From the NCBI RefSeq assembly GCF_016793705.1, contig NZ_JAEULO010000066.1, positions 62,001 to 126,000 on the forward strand: 64,000 nucleotides of DNA, read 5' to 3'. A program made the position numbers and the translations under genes. Under the pieces are notes generated by a model. The model did not search any database. It was not told where the DNA came from and saw nothing but the letters and a program-made list of their open reading frames with translations. Below are positions 26,493 to 34,970 of the stretch, in pieces. This DNA is from Tabrizicola sp. (GTDB taxonomy: Bacteria > Pseudomonadota > Alphaproteobacteria > Rhodobacterales > Rhodobacteraceae). Position 1 is the first letter of the stretch, and every line of letters starts with the position of its first letter.

Positions 26493-26584
26493 CCATCGCA
26501 TTTCCAATCCGTTAACGACCACGATGGACACCCCGACCCTCGAACCCGCTTGCCTTTCCCGCCCCCGCACGGCATTCCTGCCCC

Positions 26585-27346
26585 ATGCTGAAGACCCGCA
26601 TCATCCCCTGCCTTGACGTGGCCGACGGCCGCGTGGTGAAGGGCGTCAACTTCGTCGACCTGGTCGACGCAGGCGACCCGGTGGAGGCTGCCAAGGCCTA
26701 CGATGCCGCAGGCGCTGACGAACTCTGCTTCCTCGACATCATGGCGACCGAGGACAACCGCGCCACGATGTACGACCTCGTGACCCGCACCGCCGAGCAG
26801 TGCTTCATGCCCCTCACCGTCGGCGGCGGCGTGCGGTCGCCCGAGGACGTGCGGAAACTCCTCCTCGCGGGCGCCGACAAGGTCAGCTTCAACTCCGCCG
26901 CCGTGGCCGACCCCGACGTCGTGGCCCGGGCCGCCGACCGCTTCGGCAGCCAGTGCATCGTCGTCGCCGTCGACGCGAAGACCGTTTCCCCCGGAAAATG
27001 GGAAATCTTCACCCACGGCGGCCGCCGCGCCACCGGGATCGATGCCGTCGACTTCGCCCGGACGGTGGCCGCCAAGGGGGCCGGAGAGATCCTGCTGACC
27101 AGCATGGACCGCGACGGCACGAAACAGGGGTTCAACATCCCCCTCACCCGCGCCATCGCCGATGCAGTCAGCATCCCGGTCATTGCCAGCGGCGGGGTCG
27201 GCACGCTCGATCACCTGGTCGAGGGCATCACCGAGGGCCATGCCAGCGCCGTCCTCGCCGCCTCGATCTTCCATTTCGGAACCTTCACCATAGGTCAGGC
27301 AAAGGCCCATATGGCCGCCGCCGGCATCCCCGTGAGGTTGTCATGA
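26585..27346 (+). CDS. hisF: Imidazole glycerol phosphate synthase, cyclase subunit
   Basis: The 253-residue TIM-barrel partner of HisH closes the imidazole ring and releases AICAR. It begins [23 protein letters not shown] with catalytic Asp11, has GGGVRS, and places the second Asp in [22 protein letters not shown] marks the phosphate site. Its TGA overlaps the hisE ATG. No clear ribosome-binding site precedes it. Two GTTAAC sextamers 23 bp apart lie in the 92-bp leader. Confidence 0.97.
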   Translation: MLKTRIIPCLDVADGRVVKGVNFVDLVDAGDPVEAAKAYDAAGADELCFLDIMATEDNRATMYDLVTRTAEQCFMPLTVGGGVRSPEDVRKLLLAGADKVSFNSAAVADPDVVARAADRFGSQCIVVAVDAKTVSPGKWEIFTHGGRRATGIDAVDFARTVAAKGAGEILLTSMDRDGTKQGFNIPLTRAIADAVSIPVIASGGVGTLDHLVEGITEGHASAVLAASIFHFGTFTIGQAKAHMAAAGIPVRLS

Positions 27347-27648
27347 GCCTGGAAACCCTTGCCGCCACCATCGCCGCCCGCAAGGGGGCCGACCCGGAAA
27401 CCTCCTGGACCGCCAAGCTCCTTGCCAAAGGCCCAGAGAAATGCGCCGAGAAATTCGGGGAAGAGGCCATCGAGGCGATCATCGAGGCGGTCAAGGGCGA
27501 CCGCGCCCGGCTGACGTCAGAGGCGGCGGACGTGCTCTACCACCTCCTCGTCATGCTCGCCGCACGGGACGTGACGCTGGCGGATGTGGTCGCAGAACTG
27601 GACCGCCGCGAAGGCACGTCCGGGATCGAGGAAAAAGCCAAGCGCTGA
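27343..27648 (+). CDS. hisE: Phosphoribosyl-ATP diphosphatase
   Basis: The 101-residue MazG-like enzyme hydrolyses phosphoribosyl-ATP to phosphoribosyl-AMP. The metal-binding block [15 protein letters not shown] and the [14 protein letters not shown] block are intact. It overlaps hisF by 4 bp (ATGA). HisI is not fused to it and is not in the window. Confidence 0.95.
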   Translation: MSLETLAATIAARKGADPETSWTAKLLAKGPEKCAEKFGEEAIEAIIEAVKGDRARLTSEAADVLYHLLVMLAARDVTLADVVAELDRREGTSGIEEKAKR

Positions 27649-27649
27649 C

Positions 27650-27694
27650 CAAATTTCTTACTCAAGAAATTTGTCAAAATCCTTGCTTAAGGAT
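27650..27694 (+). terminator. Tandem hairpins ending the hisF-hisE transcript
   Basis: Two consecutive hairpins follow the hisE stop. The first is CAAATTTCTT / AAGAAATTTG with an ACTC loop (27650-27673). The second is ATCCTT / AAGGAT with a GCTT loop (27679-27694). The first stem is AT-rich and perfect, so it can end transcription in either direction between hisE and the convergent CoA-binding gene. Confidence 0.6.
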
Positions 27695-27701
27695 CTCATT
27701 C

Positions 27702-28109
27702 TCAAAGCCCCAGCCGCGGGATCTCGATCGCCGGGCAGCGGTTCATCACCACCTGCACTCCCGCCGCCCGCGCCCGGGCCGCCGCCGCCTCGTCCATGAC
27801 GCCCAGCTGCATCCACACCACCTTCGCGCCCAGCCGCACCGCTTCGTCGGCCACCGCGCCCGCCTCTTCGCTCCGGCGGAAGATGTCGACCATGTCCACC
27901 GGCCCCGCTTCGGCCAGCGTCGCCACCACTCTCTCCCCCAGCGCCGCCTGCCCCGCCTGGCCCGGATTGACCGGGATCACCCGGTAGCCCCGCCGCTTCA
28001 GGAAGGCCGCGACCCCGTGGCTCGGGCGGTCGGGCTTCGGCGACCAGCCGACGACGGCGATGGTCTTCACGCGGGTCAGGATGTCACGGATCTCGGCATC
28101 GGTGGTCAT
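27702..28109 (-). CDS. CoA-binding (YccU-type) protein
   Basis: A 135-residue Rossmann-fold protein of the CoA-binding family. It shows TIAVVGWSPKPDRPSHGVAAFL, GYRVIPVNPGQ and VDMVDIFRRSEEAGAV, ending VQVVMNRCPAIEIPRL. The domain is the same as the N-terminus of succinyl-CoA synthetase alpha, but here it stands alone, and its physiological role is unknown. ATG at 28109; a longer open frame upstream is rejected for lack of family match. Confidence 0.88.
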   Translation of the reverse strand: MTTDAEIRDILTRVKTIAVVGWSPKPDRPSHGVAAFLKRRGYRVIPVNPGQAGQAALGERVVATLAEAGPVDMVDIFRRSEEAGAVADEAVRLGAKVVWMQLGVMDEAAAARARAAGVQVVMNRCPAIEIPRLGL

Positions 28110-28265
28110 GGTCACTCCCGAAAGAAAAAGGGCGCCCGGGTCAAGCCCGAACGCCCAGTCGCGGAACGAGGGACAGTGAAGAGAGTACGGGGTTCCGGTC
28201 CCGTGCCTCCTCATCATCATTTAGAAAGCCGGGGCTCCGGTTAAAGAGCTGTCGCAGAGTTGTGA

Positions 28266-29063
28266 TCACGAACGCAGCCCGGCCGTGGCCGCGTAAAGCG
28301 ACACGGCAGCGGCGTTTGAGACGTTGAGGCTGCCGAAGGCCCCGGCGAAGGGGATACGCGCGAGGATATCGCAGGTTTCCCGCGTCTTCTCGCGCAGGCC
28401 CGGCCCCTCGGCCCCCAGCACCAGCCCGATGGGCCGCCCCTTCGCGCCCATCACCGCTTCGGACAATGTGACCGGCGCCTCGCCGTCCAGGCCAACCAGG
28501 GTGAAGCCCATGTCCTTCAGCGTCTCCATCGCCTCGGCCAGGTTCGTCACGCGCAGATAGGGCTGCCGCTCCAGCGCGCCGCTGGCGGTCTTGGCAAGGG
28601 CCCCGGTTTCCGGCGCCGAATGGTGCTTCGGTGCGACGACCGCCCGCGCCCCGAACACTTCGGCCGAGCGCAGGATGGCCCCCACGTTGTGCGGGTCCGT
28701 CACCCGGTCGAGCAGGACCACCAGGGGCAGGCCCTCTCCGGCGGCGCAGATATCGGCGAACCGGCCCCAGTTCAGTGGCTTCACCTCGACCGCCGCACCC
28801 TGATGGACCGAGCCTTCGTCGATCGGCACGTCGAAGCGGCGCGGCTCCACCACCTCCGGGGTCATCCCCGAGGCCGCCACCGCCGCCTCCAGCTTGTCGA
28901 GCGCGTTCTTCGTCACGACCAGCCGCAGCTTCTCGCGCCGGGGGTTCGCCAGCGCGTCGCGCACCGCATGGAGCCCGAAAAGCCAGACGGTCTCCCGCGC
29001 CTCGCGCCTCTCGCCCCGCTCCTTCTCCACCACCCAGGCCGGTTTCTTGCCACCCGCCGCCAT
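28266..29063 (-). CDS. rlmB: 23S rRNA (guanosine-2'-O-)-methyltransferase RlmB / SpoU-family methyltransferase
   Basis: The 265-residue protein has the substrate-binding N-terminal domain (WLFGLHAVRDALANPRR) and the SPOUT methyltransferase domain. The latter shows LVVLLDRVTDPHNVGAILRSAE, then IGLVLGAEGPGLR and FGSLNVSNAAAVSLY; these three motifs form the knotted SAM site. RlmB methylates G2251 of 23S rRNA. The ATG at 29063 has AGAGG upstream. It is divergent from the tRNA-Tyr gene, with 135 bp between them. Confidence 0.9.
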   Translation of the reverse strand: MAAGGKKPAWVVEKERGERREARETVWLFGLHAVRDALANPRREKLRLVVTKNALDKLEAAVAASGMTPEVVEPRRFDVPIDEGSVHQGAAVEVKPLNWGRFADICAAGEGLPLVVLLDRVTDPHNVGAILRSAEVFGARAVVAPKHHSAPETGALAKTASGALERQPYLRVTNLAEAMETLKDMGFTLVGLDGEAPVTLSEAVMGAKGRPIGLVLGAEGPGLREKTRETCDILARIPFAGAFGSLNVSNAAAVSLYAATAGLRS

Positions 29064-29159
29064 CTGCCCTGACCTCTTTGAAAACCAGCCCGGACCTTTG
29101 CGCAGCCCCGGGCCCGGATGCAAGCCGAAAACTTCCCCGATCCACCCCCTGATCCACCC

Positions 29160-29188
29160 TTGACGCCCCCGGCCCCCTTGAGTAGACC
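29160..29188 (+). promoter_or_regulatory. Promoter of tRNA-Tyr
   Basis: TTGACG (29160-29165) and TAGACC (29183-29188) are 17 bp apart. The tRNA begins 10 bp after the -10 box, at the right distance for a short leader. Confidence 0.6.
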
Positions 29189-29198
29189 CACCCCCGGC

Positions 29199-29282
29199 GG
29201 GCGACGAGCTGCAAGGTGCGGCAGGGGACTGTAACTCCCCCGGGGCGACCCACGCCTGGTTCGATTCCAGGGTCGCCCACCA
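29199..29282 (+). tRNA. tRNA-Tyr (anticodon GTA)
   Basis: The acceptor stem GGGCGAC (29199-29205) pairs with GTCGCCC (29272-29278), and the discriminator A and encoded CCA follow. The D-stem is GCTG/CGGC. The anticodon stem is GGGGA/TCCCC around the loop CTGTAAC, giving anticodon GTA. The 14-nt variable arm with GGG/CCC pairing is the long class II form expected of bacterial tRNA-Tyr. The T-stem is CCTGG/CCAGG around TTCGATT. Confidence 0.95.
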
Positions 29283-29441
29283 TTTCAATGGTGATCAATG
29301 ACTTAGGCTGCAAGTCCCGCGGGTGGGTCACAATGCGTGCCTGCGATCTGCGTCGGCAGCTCGTCATTCGAGACCCTTGCCCCTTGCGAACACGCCGTCG
29401 GAATGCGACACCGCTGCAACCGCGCGTCCAGAGGGCCTGCC

Positions 29442-30233
29442 ATGTCCTTTTCCACTCAGTTCAGCCATGCCATCACCCGCCGTCCCTCGGTCTCCATCAT
29501 CCGGGGCCTGCGCGCGGTGGACACAGGCACCCCAGACCTCGCGCGGATGCTGGACCACCACGTGGCCTATGTCGCCACGCTGAAGGAAGCCGGCGCGACC
29601 GTCATCGAACTGCCGCCGCTCGACGCCTATCCAGACAGCGTCTTCGTCGAGGACACTGCCCTTTGCCTGCCGCAGGGCGCCGTCGTCATGCGGCCCGGCG
29701 CGCCCTCTCGCCTGGGTGAGGCCGCCGAAATGGCTCCGCACCTGCGCGCGCTTTACGGCCAGGTGGTCGAGATCACCGGCGCGGACAGCTTCATCGAGGG
29801 CGGCGACATCCTCGTCACCGAGCGGGAAATCCTCGTCGGCCGCTCCGCCCGCACCAATGCCGCGGGTATCGCCGAACTCACCCGCCTCGTCGCCCCTTGG
29901 GGCCACCGGGTCCGCGAGGTGATCACACCCCCCGGCGTCCTCCATTTCAAGACCGACTGCTCGCTGCTCGACGCCGATACCATCCTGTCGACGAAACGCC
30001 TCTCCGCCTCCGGCTGCTTTTCGGGCTACAAGGTCGTCGACGTGGCCGAGGGTGAGGAAGCCGCCGCCAACACCATCCGCTTCAACGACCTCGTCCTGAT
30101 GCCCGAGGGCTTCCCGAAGACCCGCGACGCCATCGCGGCAACGGGCTTCACGGTCCGCGAGATCGGCAATACCGAATGCGCGAAGATCGACGGCGGGATG
30201 TCCTGCCTCTCGCTGCGCTTCACGCCCGGATGA
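29442..30233 (+). CDS. ddaH: Dimethylarginine dimethylaminohydrolase (dimethylargininase) family protein
   Basis: The 263-residue pentein-fold enzyme should hydrolyse dimethylarginine (or arginine) to citrulline. Family features are FVEDTALCLPQGAVVMRPG, FIEGGDILVTE, the catalytic His in GVLHFKTDCSLL and the nucleophilic Cys in GGMSCLSLRF near the C-terminus. Its length fits DDAH rather than the longer arginine deiminase. GAGGG lies ahead of the ATG. The TGA overlaps the next start (ATGA). Confidence 0.85.
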   Translation: MSFSTQFSHAITRRPSVSIIRGLRAVDTGTPDLARMLDHHVAYVATLKEAGATVIELPPLDAYPDSVFVEDTALCLPQGAVVMRPGAPSRLGEAAEMAPHLRALYGQVVEITGADSFIEGGDILVTEREILVGRSARTNAAGIAELTRLVAPWGHRVREVITPPGVLHFKTDCSLLDADTILSTKRLSASGCFSGYKVVDVAEGEEAAANTIRFNDLVLMPEGFPKTRDAIAATGFTVREIGNTECAKIDGGMSCLSLRFTPG

Positions 30234-31204
30234 GCTTCAACCTCCTCGCCATTGCCCAGTCGGGGCGGCTGGAGCACGAGGCGATCCTCTTGGCCGCCTC
30301 GCTGCGCCTGTCGGACCCCGGCTTGCCCGGCATGCTCTTCATCGCCGAGCCGCAGCCGGGCCCGAAGTGGCGGGACGACCCCCGCATGTCGCAGCGCAGC
30401 CGCAAGGTGCTCGCCGACCTGGGCGCCACGGTCCTGCCCTTCGAGACCCGCGCCTTCGGCTCGGACTACCCGCATGGCAACAAGATCGAGGCGCTGGCGG
30501 CGCTGCCCGACCAACCCTTCCTCTTCCTCGACACCGACACGCTGATCACCGGACGCTTGAGCGAAATCCCCTTCGACTTCAGCAAGCCCTCCGCCTCGAT
30601 GCGGCGCGAGAACACCTGGCCCAAGGTCGAGCTTTACGGCCCCACCCTGACCCAGACCTGGAAATCGCTCTACGACCGCTTCGGGCTCGACTTCGACAGC
30701 TCGCTCGACCCCGCCCACCCCGAGGACTACTGGCAGCGCTACCTCTACTTCAACGCGGGCTGGTTCTTCCACCAAAGCCCCCGCGCCTTTGGCAATCGCT
30801 TCCTCGCCTGGGCGAAAGACATCCGCGACAACCCGCCCGCCGAACTGGTCTGCCAGGAACTTTACCCCTGGCTCGACCAGATCGCCCTGCCGCTCGTCAT
30901 CCACTCCTTCGGCGGCGGCCGACCCGGCCCCGGCCTCGCCCCTCTCGACGGCTCTGCCACCTGCCACTATCGCACGCTCCCCCTCCTCTACGCCCGCGAG
31001 AGCGACCGCGCCGTCGCGCTGCTGGAGAGCATCGCCGCCGACCCCGCCCTCCGACCGGCCTTGCGGCACTGGGGCGCCTTCAAGCGGATGGTGATCCAGG
31101 GCGAGGGCGCGAAAGCCCGCGCGCTTTTCGACCGCGCGAACCTTCCCCGCCGCGAGCAGGTGATCCGCAACACGCTCAAACGCGAAGGGCTCTGGGTCCG
31201 CTGA
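30230..31204 (+). CDS. Putative nucleotide-sugar-dependent glycosyltransferase (DxD protein)
   Basis: A 324-residue soluble protein with a GT-A-like layout. It has an N-terminal strand ending FNLLAIAQSG, a HGNKIEAL segment, and LFLDTDTLITG at about 98-108, whose DTD is a typical metal/nucleotide-sugar site. YFNAGWFFHQSP near 185 resembles the acceptor-site block of GT8-like enzymes. I cannot name the family. The 4-bp overlap with the dimethylargininase gene shows co-translation, but no metabolic link between the two is obvious. Confidence 0.6.
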   Translation: MSFNLLAIAQSGRLEHEAILLAASLRLSDPGLPGMLFIAEPQPGPKWRDDPRMSQRSRKVLADLGATVLPFETRAFGSDYPHGNKIEALAALPDQPFLFLDTDTLITGRLSEIPFDFSKPSASMRRENTWPKVELYGPTLTQTWKSLYDRFGLDFDSSLDPAHPEDYWQRYLYFNAGWFFHQSPRAFGNRFLAWAKDIRDNPPAELVCQELYPWLDQIALPLVIHSFGGGRPGPGLAPLDGSATCHYRTLPLLYARESDRAVALLESIAADPALRPALRHWGAFKRMVIQGEGAKARALFDRANLPRREQVIRNTLKREGLWVR

Positions 31205-31206
31205 CC

Positions 31207-31779
31207 TCAGCTGTCGGCAAAGCCGAGAACCGGTTCCAGCCGCTCCCAGCTTTCATCCATCGGCCATGCATCCGACAGCCAGGGCAAGGCAAAATGCCCG
31301 TATCGCAGCGACAGTTGCCGCTCGGCCTGTTCCTCATCTGCCCCGCTGATCGCGGCCAGATACAGCGCGACCGCCAGTCCGGTGCGATCCGACCCGCGGC
31401 GGCAATGGATCAGCAGCGGCTTCGGCATGTCCCGCATCAGCGCGATCAGTTGCGCCGCCTCCTCGGGCCCGATGGCGCGCGAGGAGGACATCGCGAAATC
31501 CGCATGGATGATCCCGTGATCGGCGCTGCGCGCGATCTCCTCGTCATACCACCCTTCTCCGGGGGCCGCCCCGCGCAGGTTCAGGATGCTCCGGACGCCC
31601 CGGCTTTCCCGGACGACCCCGATATCCGCGCCAGAAACCTGCGCCGAGCGGTAAAGCTCGCCCGCCAGCACTTCATGGAAGTTGCCGCCGAGATGCAGGC
31701 ACGCCAGGTAGCCCGCCAGTGCCGCCACAGCCGCGGCAAGGCCGACCCCAAGCCCTCGCATGATCCTGCCTGCCCGCAT
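31207..31779 (-). CDS. Membrane-anchored dual-specificity/tyrosine phosphatase
   Basis: A 190-residue protein with an N-terminal membrane helix (GLGVGLAAAVAALAGYLACL) and a phosphatase domain carrying the P-loop HCRRGSDRTG (Cys-x5-Arg). The upstream acid-loop region (HADFAMSSSRAIGPEEAAQL) is also in place. It probably dephosphorylates proteins or lipids on the periplasmic face. The start is uncertain: ATGs at 31851, 31779 and 31761 are in frame and none has a strong ribosome-binding site. A later one would leave the helix shorter. Confidence 0.8.
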   Translation of the reverse strand: MRAGRIMRGLGVGLAAAVAALAGYLACLHLGGNFHEVLAGELYRSAQVSGADIGVVRESRGVRSILNLRGAAPGEGWYDEEIARSADHGIIHADFAMSSSRAIGPEEAAQLIALMRDMPKPLLIHCRRGSDRTGLAVALYLAAISGADEEQAERQLSLRYGHFALPWLSDAWPMDESWERLEPVLGFADS

Positions 31780-31866
31780 CGCGCCGCCCCTGTGCCAAGG
31801 ACGTGCAGTTGCACTGCCACGGGCGCCCCGCGCAATAAGCGCCAGTAGCATGACGGGGACGATCAG

Positions 31867-32466
31867 CTAGATATCCATCACCACCACCGGCCAGAGCGAC
31901 AGGACCAGCAACCCCGCCATCCCCCAGTTGAACGCGCGCAGCCGCCCCGGGCGCTCCAGACAGCGTCGCACCGCCTGGCCCGCCCCGGCCCAGACCGAGA
32001 CCGAGGGCAGGTTGACCAGCGAGAACGCCCCCGCCACAGCGGCATAGGCCCAGACCGAGGGCTCGGCCACATAGGCCGAGACCGCGCCCAGTGCCATGGC
32101 CCAGGCCTTCGGATTCACCCACTGGAACGCCGCCGCTTGCAGGAAGGTCATCGGCCGCGCCTTGGCCCGCCCCTCGCCCGGAGCGGCGGAATGGGCGATC
32201 TTCCAGGCCAGCCACAGCATGTAGGCGACCGAGGCGATCTTCAGCGCCAGAAGCGCCGGCGGCCAGGCCCGGAATACGCCTGCCAGCCCCAGCCCCACCA
32301 GGAAGACCATCAGCGCATGGCCGACGGAGATCCCCAGCATGTGCGGCACGGTGCGGCGGAAACCGAAGTTCACCCCGCTGGCCAGGAGCATCATGTTGTT
32401 CGGCCCCGGCGTGACCGAGGTGACGAAGGCGAAGCCCAGGAGGGCGAGGAAAAGCTCGTAAGTCAT
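31867..32466 (-). CDS. LysE-family amino-acid exporter
   Basis: The 199-residue inner-membrane protein has six hydrophobic segments and the family signature SVTPGPNNMMLLASG near the N-terminus, plus FQWVNPKAW in the middle. LysE/RhtB proteins export amino acids or their derivatives. An Lrp-family regulator is encoded divergently, 73 bp away, which is the usual arrangement for control by the exported amino acid. Confidence 0.93.
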   Translation of the reverse strand: MTYELFLALLGFAFVTSVTPGPNNMMLLASGVNFGFRRTVPHMLGISVGHALMVFLVGLGLAGVFRAWPPALLALKIASVAYMLWLAWKIAHSAAPGEGRAKARPMTFLQAAAFQWVNPKAWAMALGAVSAYVAEPSVWAYAAVAGAFSLVNLPSVSVWAGAGQAVRRCLERPGRLRAFNWGMAGLLVLSLWPVVVMDI

Positions 32467-32501
32467 GCACGCAATTCTGCATCGCACTTGGGCAAGAAGG
32501 G

Positions 32502-32531
32502 TTGCAAATACGTCGCAGTTGCCGCTATTTT
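32502..32531 (+). promoter_or_regulatory. Possible promoter of the Lrp-family gene
   Basis: TTGCAA (32502-32507) and TATTTT (32526-32531) are 18 bp apart. The ATG is only 9 bp past the -10 box and has no ribosome-binding site, so a leaderless message is possible. The 73-bp gap must also hold the LysE promoter and the Lrp sites. Confidence 0.35.
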
Positions 32532-32539
32532 CGCAGTTA

Positions 32540-32992
32540 ATGAGCAAGTTGGACGACATCGACCACCGGATATTGCGCGAGCTGACCCGCGACGCCCGCC
32601 AGCCCAACCTTGCTCTCGCCGACCGGGTGGGCCTCTCGCCTTCGGCCTGCCTGCGCCGGGTGCAGGCGTTGGAGCGCACGGGCGTCATCAAGTCCTACCG
32701 CGCGGTCCTCGACCCGGCAAAGCTCGGCCTCGGCTTCGTGGCCTATGTCACCGTCGGCCTCGGCGCCCACACCAAGGCCGCGCAAGAGGCTTTCGAGCGT
32801 GCCGCCGCCCGGGCGCCCGAGGTCCGGGAATGCCACAACATCACCGGCACGGTGGAATACCTGTTGCGCGTCGAATGCGCCGATCTCGCTGCCTTCAAGC
32901 ACTGGCATACCGAGGTGCTGGGCACCCTGCCGCAGGTCCGCGCCATCACCACCTTCGTCGTCATGGGCAGCCCCAAGGACGACCGCGCCTGA
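32540..32992 (+). CDS. Lrp/AsnC-family transcriptional regulator
   Basis: The 150-residue protein has an N-terminal helix-turn-helix (LDDIDHRILRELTRDARQPN, LALADRVGLSPSACLRRVQALE) and the C-terminal RAM ligand-binding domain (GFVAYVTVGLG, then VRECHNITGTVEYLLRVE). It probably senses an amino acid and controls the divergent LysE exporter. Length and domain order are standard for the family. Confidence 0.93.
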   Translation: MSKLDDIDHRILRELTRDARQPNLALADRVGLSPSACLRRVQALERTGVIKSYRAVLDPAKLGLGFVAYVTVGLGAHTKAAQEAFERAAARAPEVRECHNITGTVEYLLRVECADLAAFKHWHTEVLGTLPQVRAITTFVVMGSPKDDRA

Positions 32993-33002
32993 CCCGGCTC
33001 CC

Positions 33003-34379
33003 TCAGGCCAGAACGCCGCTCTGCGGGCAATCCAGCCGCCAGCGCAGCCCCTCCGGCGCGAATTCCGTGGTCACGCGTCCGGAGGTCGTCGATTCCACCA
33101 TCATCGTCATGACCTTCCAGCCGAAGCCCCGCCGCAGCGGCTCGGAAACCCGCGGGCCGCGTTCCTCGATCCAGGACAGGCGGAAGCGGTCCTCCGCCCC
33201 CTCTTCTCCGGGCTCCAGCGACCAATCCAGCCTGATGCGCCCGGTCGGAGTGGACAGGGCGCCATACTTCGCGGCATTCGTCGCCAGCTCGTGCAGCGCC
33301 ATTCCCAGCGCCCGCGTGGCGACCGGCGACAGCGCGACCGGCGGGCCGGAGAGCGCCAGCCGGTCCTCGCCCTCGCAGAAGGGCTGCAGCTGCGACCGGA
33401 TCAGGGCCTCCAGCTCGACCGGACGCCAGCCGTTGCGCACCAGCAGGTCGTTCGACGCCGCCAGCCCGCGCACCCGCTCGCCGAACCGGGCAATGAAATC
33501 CGTCGCATCCTTGGCCGCCGTGTTGCGCGCGATGGCCTGGATCACGCCCAGCATGTTCTTCGACCGATGGTTGATCTCGTTGATGAGAAGCGTGGTCTGT
33601 TCCTGCTGCTGCTTGCGCGCGGACACGTCCTCGAACAGGATCGCCACCTGCTTGGGCTCGGTCGACTCCAGCCGGAAGGCATAGACCTCGAACCAGCGGC
33701 CCAGAAGCTCGGAATGGTTCTCGAAGCGGATCGGCTCGCCCGTCCGTGCGACGCCGCCATAGATTTCGTACCAGCTTTCTTCCAGCTCGGGCGCCGCCGT
33801 GCGCAGCCAATGGCCCATGATGGACTCCGGGAACCCCGTCTTGGTGAAGAAGCCAGGATTCGCCTCGATCACCCGATAGTCGCCGCGCCCCTCAGCCGCC
33901 TGAAGATCGAATTCGACGATGCAGAACCCCTGGTCGATCGCGTCGAACAGCTTGCGGTAGCGCTCCTCGCTTTCGCGCCAGCGCCGTTCCGAGACATAGT
34001 TCAGATGCGCCTCGTCTGTGACATCGACGTTTAAGCCGCGGATCACCAGCACCTTGCCGGCCGCGTCGCGTTCGATCGCGCCGCGGTCTAGGATCACGCG
34101 AACCGAACCGTCACGACGCAGGATGCGGAAGGTGTGGCTGTAGTGAGCCTTGCCCGACGCGAGATACTCAAGTGTTTCGTCCCTGATCCGCTGGCGATCC
34201 TCGGGATGAACAAGATTCTGAAACGCCTCGCCGGTCTGCGGCGCCTCGGCAAGGCCGTAAAGCCGAAGGAGGCCCGGAGACCAGATCAATTCCCCCGAAG
34301 GCCGCAATTCATAGGTCCCGATCTGCGCTCCCCAGACCAGGTCCGGCGCCTGATGAAGCATATCGGAGTTCAGCGTCAC
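33003..34379 (-). CDS. PAS-domain sensor histidine kinase, HWE/HisKA_2 class
   Basis: A 458-residue soluble kinase without membrane helices. An N-terminal PAS domain (about 15-115, with YELRPSGELIWSPGLLRLYG and FRILRRDGSVRVILDRG) is followed by a second PAS (about 135-255). The phospho-acceptor block is LLINEINHRSKNMLGVIQAIA, with the active His, and the ATPase domain carries ALHELATNAAKYGALS and GFGWKVMTMMVE. HWE kinases of this type serve light, oxygen and general stress signalling in alphaproteobacteria; the signal here is unknown. The GTG at 34379 has AGGAGG seven bases upstream; ATGs at 34397 and 34361 are alternatives. No response regulator is adjacent. Confidence 0.88.
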   Translation of the reverse strand: MTLNSDMLHQAPDLVWGAQIGTYELRPSGELIWSPGLLRLYGLAEAPQTGEAFQNLVHPEDRQRIRDETLEYLASGKAHYSHTFRILRRDGSVRVILDRGAIERDAAGKVLVIRGLNVDVTDEAHLNYVSERRWRESEERYRKLFDAIDQGFCIVEFDLQAAEGRGDYRVIEANPGFFTKTGFPESIMGHWLRTAAPELEESWYEIYGGVARTGEPIRFENHSELLGRWFEVYAFRLESTEPKQVAILFEDVSARKQQQEQTTLLINEINHRSKNMLGVIQAIARNTAAKDATDFIARFGERVRGLAASNDLLVRNGWRPVELEALIRSQLQPFCEGEDRLALSGPPVALSPVATRALGMALHELATNAAKYGALSTPTGRIRLDWSLEPGEEGAEDRFRLSWIEERGPRVSEPLRRGFGWKVMTMMVESTTSGRVTTEFAPEGLRWRLDCPQSGVLA

Positions 34380-34517
34380 CTCTGGCCCTCCTCGCATATC
34401 TTCACGTCCCGGATGAACGAAACAGGCGCACCTCGCGCTGTCAACATCGGCGGCGCGGCGGAACTCTTGACGTTCGGTGCCAATACGCGTCATGCCTGTC
34501 GCAAAAGGGGACATTGG

Positions 34518-34970
34518 ATGACCGTCTGCTTCACCACCGACCGGATGCTGCATTTCGGCGATTGCGACATCTCGGGCACCGCCTATTACCCGGCCTACCT
34601 GAACATCCTGAACGGCGTGGTCGAGGAATTCTGGGCCCATATCGGCTGGCCCTGGCACGAGATCATCTGGAACGAACGCTGGGGCACGCCCACGGTCCAC
34701 CTCTCCTGCGATTTCTCCAAGCCCTCCTTCTTCGGCGACACCCTGACCTTCCGCCTGTCGATCCTGAAGGTTGGCAAATCCTCGGTCCGCCTGCGCCACA
34801 CCATCCACTGCGGCGAAGAACACCGCTGGTCGGTCGAACAGGTGCTGGCGGCAAGCTGGCTCGACAAGCACACCTCGATGCCCTGGCCCGAGGCGGTGAA
34901 GGCCAAGCTCGAAAGCCTGATGGCCCCGCCCGAGCCCGACCGCCGGGCCGTCGGCGCCCCGCAGCCATGA
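34518..34970 (+). CDS. Hotdog-fold acyl-CoA thioesterase (4-hydroxybenzoyl-CoA type)
   Basis: The 150-residue protein has the family start FGDCDISGTAYYPAYLNILN, where the Asp and following residues form the hotdog active site. The PSFFGDTLTFRLSILKVGKSSV strand region also fits. It should hydrolyse an aromatic or acyl CoA thioester. AGGGG lies seven bases before the ATG. It overlaps the next regulator gene by 4 bp. Confidence 0.88.
   Translation: MTVCFTTDRMLHFGDCDISGTAYYPAYLNILNGVVEEFWAHIGWPWHEIIWNERWGTPTVHLSCDFSKPSFFGDTLTFRLSILKVGKSSVRLRHTIHCGEEHRWSVEQVLAASWLDKHTSMPWPEAVKAKLESLMAPPEPDRRAVGAPQP

Noticed and set aside
26488-26516. CtrA-type sites (GTTAACCAT and GTTAAC) before hisF
   Set aside because: The two boxes are 23 bp apart rather than in the usual spaced pair, and single TTAACC words occur by chance.
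29283-29441. A second tRNA or a leader RNA after tRNA-Tyr
   Set aside because: No cloverleaf or TTCGA-type T-loop with paired stems could be drawn.
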